From: Natrinema sp031626495
GTDB lineage: Archaea; Halobacteriota; Halobacteria; Halobacteriales; Natrialbaceae
Direction: 5' to 3'
Assembly: GCF_031626495.1 (NCBI RefSeq)
Contig: NZ_JAMQOJ010000004.1
Span: forward strand, 248,001 to 312,000
Length of the DNA: 64,000 nucleotides
The notes beneath the pieces are model-generated. The model saw only the letters and a list, made by a program, of their open reading frames with translations, did not search any database and was not told the origin of the DNA. Below, in pieces: positions 58,718 to 64,000 of this stretch (its first letter is position 1; the number at the start of each line of letters is the position of its first letter). A program made the translations under genes and the position numbers.

Positions 58718-59155
58718 CTACGGCTCGAGTCGAAACCGGACCGTCGGGGAGCCGTCGAACTGCGGGCCGCGCCCGCGTCGTTCGAAACCGAGCTCCTCGG
58801 CGGCGCGGTGAATGGGGTCGGCATCCTGCGACGCGAGCACTTCGACGGCCATCGACTCGCGCTCGGCGAACCGGACGGGTTCGCCCAGCAGCCGTTTACA
58901 GGCTTCGTCCGTCCCGTCGAGCTGGGTGACGTGAACGGTGTCTTCACGCGCATCGAAGCTGATAAATCCCAGTAGATCCTCCGGATCCGAGCCGTCGTAC
59001 TGCGAGTCTGAGACGTCGGCGTTCGGATCGTGGCTCCCGTCCTCGGCGACGCGCACCGTCCGGTCGTGGACGAGATTCCGCATCACGTCGGTCGGGGAGT
59101 CAGCGATCGACGCGAGCGCGTCGGCGTCGGCCTCGAGTGCGTCCCGTACGTTCAT
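58718..59155 (-). CDS. GNAT-like N-acetyltransferase domain protein
   Basis: A 145-residue acidic protein. The N-terminus MNVRDALEADADALASIADS matches the first strand-helix of a GNAT fold; LLGFISFDAREDTVHVTQLD is the central sheet, and the C-terminus has the typical A-E-L-GFERRGRGPQ motif. The acetyl-CoA-binding R/QxxGxG/A loop is weak (CKRLLGEPVRFAERE), so catalytic activity is uncertain. It is convergent with polB. Confidence 0.6.
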   Translation of the reverse strand: MNVRDALEADADALASIADSPTDVMRNLVHDRTVRVAEDGSHDPNADVSDSQYDGSDPEDLLGFISFDAREDTVHVTQLDGTDEACKRLLGEPVRFAERESMAVEVLASQDADPIHRAAEELGFERRGRGPQFDGSPTVRFRLEP

Positions 59156-59310
59156 CGACGTATGGTAATGCTGCGCACGACAATAAATCCCTGTCGCGGC
59201 TACGGATGCCTGCGTTCGCCGGCAGAGACACGTCTGCCCGCCACCGAACTCCGGCTAAAAGCGCCGACGATGGGACACAGTTATCTGCCCGCTCTGGTAA
59301 CAGTTCGGGT

Positions 59311-59367
59311 ATGAGTCACAGCATCGCAGTGCGGGTCTTCCGCGAGGTGGCAGCATGCGCGTCGTAG
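59311..59367 (+). CDS. Possible 18-residue leader peptide overlapping the lysC start
   Basis: MSHSIAVRVFREVAACAS followed by TAG. The ATG lies about 30 nt after a GTTATC TATA-like box, so it would open a leaderless mRNA; the lysC ATG sits inside it in another frame, overlapping by 13 bases. No sequence family; regulatory role is speculative. Confidence 0.35.
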   Translation: MSHSIAVRVFREVAACAS

Positions 59368-60533
59368 CCAAGTTCGGCGGGACGAGTCTGGGCAGCGGCG
59401 ACCGGATCAACCGCGCCGCGGACTCGATCGCCGCGGCCGTCGAGGACGGCCACGAGATCGCCGTCGTCGCCAGCGCCATGGGATCGACCACGGACGAACT
59501 GCTCGACGAGATCACCTTCGAGACCGACGAAGCCGACCGGGCCCAGATCGTCAGCATGGGCGAGCGAACGTCGGTCCGGATGCTCAAGGCCGCGCTGTCG
59601 GCCCGTGGCATCGACGCCACCTTCCTCGAGCCGGGCGGCGAGGACTGGCCGATCGTCACCGACGAGTACGGCGAGGTCGATGTCGAGGAGACCCAGCGAC
59701 GCGCCGCGGAAGTCGCCGCGGAACTCGACGAGACGGTGCCGGTCATCACCGGCTTCCTCGCGGAGGGACCGGACGGCTCGATCACGACGCTCGGCCGGGG
59801 CGGCAGCGACACCACGGCGGTCATGATGGGCAAGTACATGGACGCCGACGAGGTCGTCATCGTGACCGACGTCGAGGGCGTCATGACCGGCGACCCCCAC
59901 GTCGTCGAAGGGGCCCGGAACGTCGGCGAGATCTCCGTCGACGAACTCCGAAATCTCTCCTTCCGCGGGGCCGAGGTCGTCGCTCCTTCCGCGCTGTCGT
60001 ACAAGGACGGCAAACTCGACGTGCGCGTCGTCCACTACCAGCACGGCGACCTCCTCTCGGGCGGGACGAGCATCGAAGGCGAGTTCCGGAACCTCGTCGA
60101 CCTCCGCGAGCGACCGCTCGCCTGCCTGACCGTCGCCGGCCGCGCGATCCGCAACCAGCCCGGCATCTTCAACCACCTCTCGGAGGCGCTGGCCGAGAGC
60201 GACGTCAACATCGACGCCGTCGCCAGCGGGATGGACACCGTCACCTTCTACATTGACGAGGAAGAGGCCGAACGCGCCGAGAACATCCTCCACCGCGAGG
60301 TCATCGCTCGCGACGAACTCTCTTCGGTCACCGTCGATTCGCCGGTCGCCGTCATCCGCGTGACCGGCGGCGAACTCCCCAATCAGCCGGGGATCATCAG
60401 CGAGATCGTCAACCCCCTCTCCGAGGCCCGGATCCACCTCAACGACATCATCACGAGCGCGACCAGCGTCGCCCTCTTCGTCGACTGGGAGGACCGCGAG
60501 GAAACCCTCGAGCTCACACAGGACCTGTTCTGA
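59355..60533 (+). CDS. lysC: Aspartate kinase
   Basis: Phosphorylates aspartate, the first step to Lys, Met, Thr and Ile. The 392-residue single-function enzyme has VVAKFGGTSLGSGDRIN at the N-terminus, the GERTSVRMLKAAL segment, GFLAEGPDGSITTLGRGGSD (ATP site) and VTDVEGVMTGDPHVVEGARN. Two C-terminal ACT domains follow (VAGRAIRNQPGIFNHLSEA; VTGGELPNQPGIISEIVN), implying feedback regulation by amino acids. The ATG at 59355 begins the conserved kinase sequence and lies inside a short upstream ORF. Confidence 0.93.
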   Translation: MRVVAKFGGTSLGSGDRINRAADSIAAAVEDGHEIAVVASAMGSTTDELLDEITFETDEADRAQIVSMGERTSVRMLKAALSARGIDATFLEPGGEDWPIVTDEYGEVDVEETQRRAAEVAAELDETVPVITGFLAEGPDGSITTLGRGGSDTTAVMMGKYMDADEVVIVTDVEGVMTGDPHVVEGARNVGEISVDELRNLSFRGAEVVAPSALSYKDGKLDVRVVHYQHGDLLSGGTSIEGEFRNLVDLRERPLACLTVAGRAIRNQPGIFNHLSEALAESDVNIDAVASGMDTVTFYIDEEEAERAENILHREVIARDELSSVTVDSPVAVIRVTGGELPNQPGIISEIVNPLSEARIHLNDIITSATSVALFVDWEDREETLELTQDLF

Positions 60534-60687
60534 TCGCTCGATCCCCGTTCGATCTTCAGTCCCGGGCGTTCGATGTTCGAATCGATGACCAGTAGGGAGT
60601 CGTGACTACCGTTGCAGCGAATGCAACACGCGGCTAGCCAGCGGTAACAGCCTCGTAACGAAGGGGGGTGACGGTGCCACCAGCGCT

Positions 60688-61110
60688 ATGAGCAGCGAAC
60701 CCACAGTGACGGAGGTCTTCGAGGAAATCGAGCCCGACCCGGACGCGATCCTCGGGGCGTTCGACGCGGACTTCCCCGATTCCGTTCTCGAGGGGGCCGG
60801 CGATCACGATCCGGTCCCCGACGACGAGGTCGACGCCGACGACGTGACCGCCGCCGAGGTGTTCGCCGACCTCAAAGCGGTTTCGCTCGAGGTAGCCGAC
60901 GCCGAGACTACGGACGAACCGATCGCCGGCGCGACCGCGATGGCTGTTCACCGCGACCCTGGTTCCGGGACGAGTGCCGGCGCGTCGGCTGACTGGGAAT
61001 GGATCGGTCCCGATCCGACCGAAACGCGGATCGACAACGACACCTTCGGCGGCGTTGGCCTCGAGCCGAACGGTGACGCGACCAGTGAGTTCGCCTGGTT
61101 CGAAGCGTAG
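60688..61110 (+). CDS. Haloarchaeal hypothetical acidic protein
   Basis: A 140-residue very acidic protein. VTEVFEEIEPDPDAILGAFD and DDVTAAEVFADLKAVSLEVA are helical segments; the C-terminus ends DATSEFAWFEA with conserved aromatics (WEWIGPDPTETRID). No enzyme motif or membrane segment. A promoter is not obvious. Codon use is typical of the genome. Function unknown. Confidence 0.65.
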   Translation: MSSEPTVTEVFEEIEPDPDAILGAFDADFPDSVLEGAGDHDPVPDDEVDADDVTAAEVFADLKAVSLEVADAETTDEPIAGATAMAVHRDPGSGTSAGASADWEWIGPDPTETRIDNDTFGGVGLEPNGDATSEFAWFEA

Positions 61111-61188
61111 TCGAACGGCGATCAGTTCGTACCCTGGGCCCGGAACGGCGTCACACCTCGAGCCGTGGGGCCGAGGGCGGCGGCCGCG

Positions 61189-61575
61189 CTACAGGCTCGC
61201 GATGACGCTCCGCGCTCGATCCCGGAGCGTCGGTTCCGGTTCCGGCTCCGACCGACCGCGGAGCTGCTGTCGGGCGAGGGATCGGACTCCACGCGAAGCG
61301 GCGTCGGAGGTCGCGATGTCGGCCGCCCACTCCGGCAGCTGGGACTCGAGTTCCTGACGCTTCTCCGCCTTGATCTTCCCGAACCGGCGTAAGACGAGCC
61401 CGGCGCCGAGAAACAGGCCAGCGTCGAGCAACTCGCGCCGGAACCGCTCTCGGTCCTTTCGGACCGCGATCGCTTTCGCCAGCGAGAGCGCACCGATCGC
61501 GAGATAGACCTTCGAACTCTTCGACGGGTCGCCACTGAGCATCCGTTGGAGCGCCATGCGAAGGATAGCTACCAC
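61189..61575 (-). CDS. Haloarchaeal conserved hypothetical, possible membrane-associated
   Basis: A 128-residue protein. LQRMLSGDPSKSSKVYLAIG continues with a mildly hydrophobic segment (ALSLAKAIAV) and a second near 55 (DAGLFLGAGLVLRRFG); the rest is charged and helical (KAEKRQELESQLPEWAADIA). Basic residues are enriched. A later ATG at 61557 (MALQRML) is equally plausible as start. Function unknown. Confidence 0.6.
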   Translation of the reverse strand: MVAILRMALQRMLSGDPSKSSKVYLAIGALSLAKAIAVRKDRERFRRELLDAGLFLGAGLVLRRFGKIKAEKRQELESQLPEWAADIATSDAASRGVRSLARQQLRGRSEPEPEPTLRDRARSVIASL

Positions 61576-61669
61576 GTTCCGTCTGATAAAACTGCGCCGG
61601 CAAGAGACGGGTTCCGTCGAACGCGGTCGTCGATTTTAGATTTCAATCGCGCTCTCGCGCCGCCGACGA

Positions 61670-62107
61670 TCAGGTTCGCTCGCCCGTCACCGCGACGCCG
61701 CGGTTTCGCTGCTCGTCGATCGGTTCGATCGAAAATCCGAGCCGCTCGTAGAACGGGCGAACGCCGTCGTCGAACCGGGCCGTGAGACGCCCCTCACGTT
61801 CGAGGCCCCGTTCGATCAGCGCGCGGCCGATCCCCCGTCCTCTGTGACGACGGCGAACGCCGATCGCGCCGACGTGCGCGCCGCTACCGGTCTCTATGGG
61901 CTCGAGGACGGCCGTGCCGAGAATCCGTTCGTTTGCATCGTCGTCGCCGCTGCCGTCGTCGCTTCCCGTTCCGCCCCGTCGATCGCCCGCGACGAGGACG
62001 TCGCCGGCGGCGATCCGCCCCTCGACGTCGCCGGGCTCGAGCAACGCGGCGTCGAGGATTCGTCGGATCTCGAGGGTGTCCTCGGGGGTAGCGGTGCGGA
62101 CGAACAT
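61670..62107 (-). CDS. GNAT family N-acetyltransferase
   Basis: A 145-residue acetyltransferase. MFVRTATPEDTLEIRRILDA is the classical GNAT N-terminus; ILGTAVLEPIETGSGAHVGA is the central sheet; the acetyl-CoA-binding motif RRRHRGRGIGRALIERGLE is well formed; the end FYERLGFSIEPIDEQ is also typical. A Gly/Ser/Asp insertion occupies the middle. The start at ATG 62107 is chosen by the fold; the longer open frame upstream is not conserved. Substrate unknown. Confidence 0.82.
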   Translation of the reverse strand: MFVRTATPEDTLEIRRILDAALLEPGDVEGRIAAGDVLVAGDRRGGTGSDDGSGDDDANERILGTAVLEPIETGSGAHVGAIGVRRRHRGRGIGRALIERGLEREGRLTARFDDGVRPFYERLGFSIEPIDEQRNRGVAVTGERT

Positions 62108-62154
62108 GACACTCGCCAGGTTAGCGATCGACGGTAATGAATAAGTCGGCGAGC

Positions 62155-62565
62155 TCAGATCGATTTCAGTTCGGAACCTCGGGATACATCGAGGACGGGC
62201 ACGGTCGACGTTCGGCCCTCGAGTTCGAATCGCCGATAGAGCGTCCCGTGAGCGGTCAGGTTCCCGAGCGTGATCGGCTCCGTTCTGGACCGACGCAAGG
62301 TACAACCGATCATCTCGGCGTCGATCCCCATCACGATGTCGGCTTCACCACTCGTCTTCGAAGCGGACCGCCTTTCACTTCCCTGTTCGCTTCGACGGGT
62401 CGAGATCGAGCTAGAACTCCGAAGCGCACGGTCGTCCACATCTCGGTGGGAATCGGGTACGATGATTACATCTGGTGTCGGAGGAAGAAACTCCAAAGAA
62501 GTTTGTATAGCGCTTAGTGAATCCCCTCTAATAGTAGTGATAAAAATAATTAGTATAAGATACAA
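62155..62565 (-). CDS. Doubtful open frame, hypothetical
   Basis: A 136-codon open frame with only a TTG at its left end and an internal ATG near residue 79 (MGIDAEMIGCTLRRSRTEPI). The downstream half (FELEGRTSTVPVLDVSRGSE) has plausible coding character; the upstream half is AT-rich and runs through the low-GC gap. It might be a short real gene starting internally, or noise. No family recognised. Confidence 0.25.
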   Translation of the reverse strand: MYLILIIFITTIRGDSLSAIQTSLEFLPPTPDVIIVPDSHRDVDDRALRSSSSISTRRSEQGSERRSASKTSGEADIVMGIDAEMIGCTLRRSRTEPITLGNLTAHGTLYRRFELEGRTSTVPVLDVSRGSELKSI

Positions 62566-63563
62566 TACGTGCTTCCTCTGGTCCGGTTACCGGTCCGCGC
62601 ATCCGCATGGAGTTCGACTGTCGTTGCTATCGCGTTTCTCGCTGTTTTCTGAGAGGAGCTAATAATGTGAATGATATACGCCGTAGCTGAAAAACATGTA
62701 TCCACGTCCGTATATCGCATACAGAGACGAGCATATGGGGAGAAATACTTTTCTGATACGGTATTACGACCGCGAGGGGATCCGGACACAGAAATCACAG
62801 CTGAACTCAGTTTCGTAGTGAACAGTCGGCCCGATTCGACTGATAAAGATAACTCATGTCTAGAAATTTTAATTTGTATGCAATGGCAGTAATATTGATA
62901 TAAACTTAAACTGAGTTTCTAAGCCTCCTCCGGTTTAGCGTCGAGACGACGAACGACCCTCATCGAGACGTCTCGATGGAGACCGACGGCTCTTCGAGCA
63001 CTCGCTCACACCCACCGATGTCCGACCGACTCGAGCGGCATCTTTGGTCGAATCCGTGATGATATCGCCGAATCGCTCTGGGAACCGATGCACGCTCTCG
63101 ACACCGGCTCCGAGGGCGTTGTCCGATCGGCTTCCGGACTCGCCGGACGAACGGGATCCGCGAACAAGATTACAGACATATGGTTGTAATTCCTCTGGCG
63201 TCCACAGCCTGTCAGCGAACGGATTGCTTTCGGTTTACTCGAGTGGAGGGTCGGATCGTCCGAAACACGGGTTCAGTTCGGCGTCCGGTATCGTTCAGGC
63301 TGGCAGCATCAGTGGTCGTCCGCGGCCGAGGACCGCCGAACGAAACCTGAACAGCATCCATGCTGTTATGTCGTGTCGGTAATTTTCTGAGCCGTCGGCT
63401 CGCGTCTCGATCGATCCCGCCGCACCGACAACCGAGACACCGGTCGTTTCCTCAGCAACCGTCGGAGAATCGGCCGCCGAGCCCTGCGCTCCTGTCTTTT
63501 TCCTTTCGCCAGCCTCCCTCTGAACTGCGAGCTTTTTTGTTGCCCCGCGATTGACTCGTTCGC
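62566..63563. other. Intergenic region of about 1 kb, low-GC in its first half; no supportable gene
   Basis: GC content falls sharply from about 62480 to 62930 (many ATATA and AAATA runs), unlike the rest of the window, then returns to normal. Small open frames exist but lack promoters, homology features and typical acidic composition. A palindrome lies at 63350-63367. It may be a decayed insertion or a regulatory spacer upstream of the alanyl-tRNA editing gene. Confidence 0.5.
63350..63367. promoter_or_regulatory. Perfect inverted repeat AACAGCAT-N2-ATGCTGTT
   Basis: An 18-bp palindrome with 8-bp arms about 200 bp upstream of the alanyl-tRNA editing gene. Operator-like in form; no TATA box is immediately adjacent. 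Confidence 0.4.
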
Positions 63564-64000
63564 ATGACATCGTCACGCGCCCCGGAACTGCCCGAATTGC
63601 GGGCGTTCGAAACGACGGTCGAGGCAGCCGACGGCCGCGAGCTGGAACTGGCCGAGACGTACTTCTATCCAGAAGGGGGTGGACAGCCGGCCGACCGCGG
63701 AACGATCGACGGCATCGCGCTCGCCGACGTTCAGGAGCAGGGTGGCGCGGTCGTTCACACTCTCGAGTCCGAACCCGACGTTGCGGCCGGCGACAGCGTC
63801 GCCTGCGTCGTGGACGACGCACACCGGATGTACTGCATGCGCGCCCACACTGCGAGCCACGTCGTCTACGGCTCCGCACGCCGGCTGTTCGACGAACTCG
63901 GCTACGCTGGCTTCGACATCGGCGAAGAGAAGATCCGACTCGATCTGACGACCGCCGATCCGATCAACGAGGACGACCTGATCGAACTGGGTCGCCTCTC
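63564..64000 (+). CDS. alaX: Alanyl-tRNA editing protein AlaX (3' end outside window)
   Basis: A free-standing trans-editing factor that hydrolyses mischarged Ser- or Gly-tRNA-Ala. The visible 145 residues contain the family start ETYFYPEGGGQPADRGTIDG, then MRAHTASHVVYGSARRLFDE with the HxxxH zinc motif near residues 95-99, and FDIGEEKIRLDLTTADPI. The ATG at 63564 follows a TTTTTTG TATA-like element by roughly 30 nt. The C-terminus, including the second zinc-ligand pair, lies beyond the window edge. Confidence 0.88.
   Translation, partial: MTSSRAPELPELRAFETTVEAADGRELELAETYFYPEGGGQPADRGTIDGIALADVQEQGGAVVHTLESEPDVAAGDSVACVVDDAHRMYCMRAHTASHVVYGSARRLFDELGYAGFDIGEEKIRLDLTTADPINEDDLIELGRL

Noticed and set aside
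63295..63879. 194-codon minus-strand open frame over the alaX start
   Set aside because: Arg-rich antisense of AlaX and spacer, with no motif or promoter.

Overview
The window is typical haloarchaeal chromosome (class Halobacteria; gene content and order suggest a Natrialbaceae-type genome such as Natrinema or Haloterrigena, an inference). Support comes from high GC, acidic proteins, many GTG or leaderless starts placed 25-30 nt after TATA boxes, Tat-type lipoproteins, PolD, Hef, Hel308, PurO, KEOPS Cgi121 and Orc1/Oap origin genes. Genes are short transcription units on both strands, with no large mobile element.

Left part (1-22 kb): the 3' part of glyS, a dolichol-kinase-like CTP transferase, an MFS transporter, TspO, the helicase-nuclease Hef, a PAP2 phosphatase, malate dehydrogenase, a small ferredoxin, a PiT phosphate transporter, a universal stress protein, and the pair hel308-cgi121. 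Next is a module of an amidohydrolase broken by an in-frame TAG, a MIP18-type Fe-S assembly protein and a divergent zinc alcohol dehydrogenase. An old-yellow-enzyme-like oxidoreductase, a rhodanese lipoprotein and tRNA-Gln(CTG) follow, the tRNA lying beside a frameshifted HNH nuclease.

Middle (22-46 kb): metabolic and transport genes: purO, cysE, a phosphohexomutase, larB, a histone-fold-like DUF1931 protein, rpiA, a MacB-type ABC exporter, an AI-2E family permease, a complete thiamine-type ABC importer (thiB-thiP-thiQ), an SLC13 permease with TrkA-C domains, ribL and an XPD-like Fe-S helicase.

Right part (46-64 kb): the region contains a chromosomal replication origin. oapC-oapB-oapA are transcribed away from a 1.2 kb intergenic region, and orc1/cdc6 is transcribed away from its other side. 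The intergenic region carries inverted Origin Recognition Boxes (ORBs) around an AT-rich stretch. Two signal peptidase I paralogues, polB (PolD small subunit, DP1) and lysC come next. The window ends inside an AlaX-type alanyl-tRNA editing protein.

The most notable observations are: a helically phased TCTAGTA array between the oriC ORBs; ORB-like sequences inside the coding regions of orc1 and polB, with a near-perfect 80-bp palindromic pair in polB; an isolated ORB 30 kb from the origin; short upstream ORFs overlapping the starts of cysE and lysC; an orphan iron-box-like palindrome next to a TATA element; two different minisatellites beside oapC; and two clean gene disruptions. No CRISPR array, prophage or complete insertion sequence was seen.
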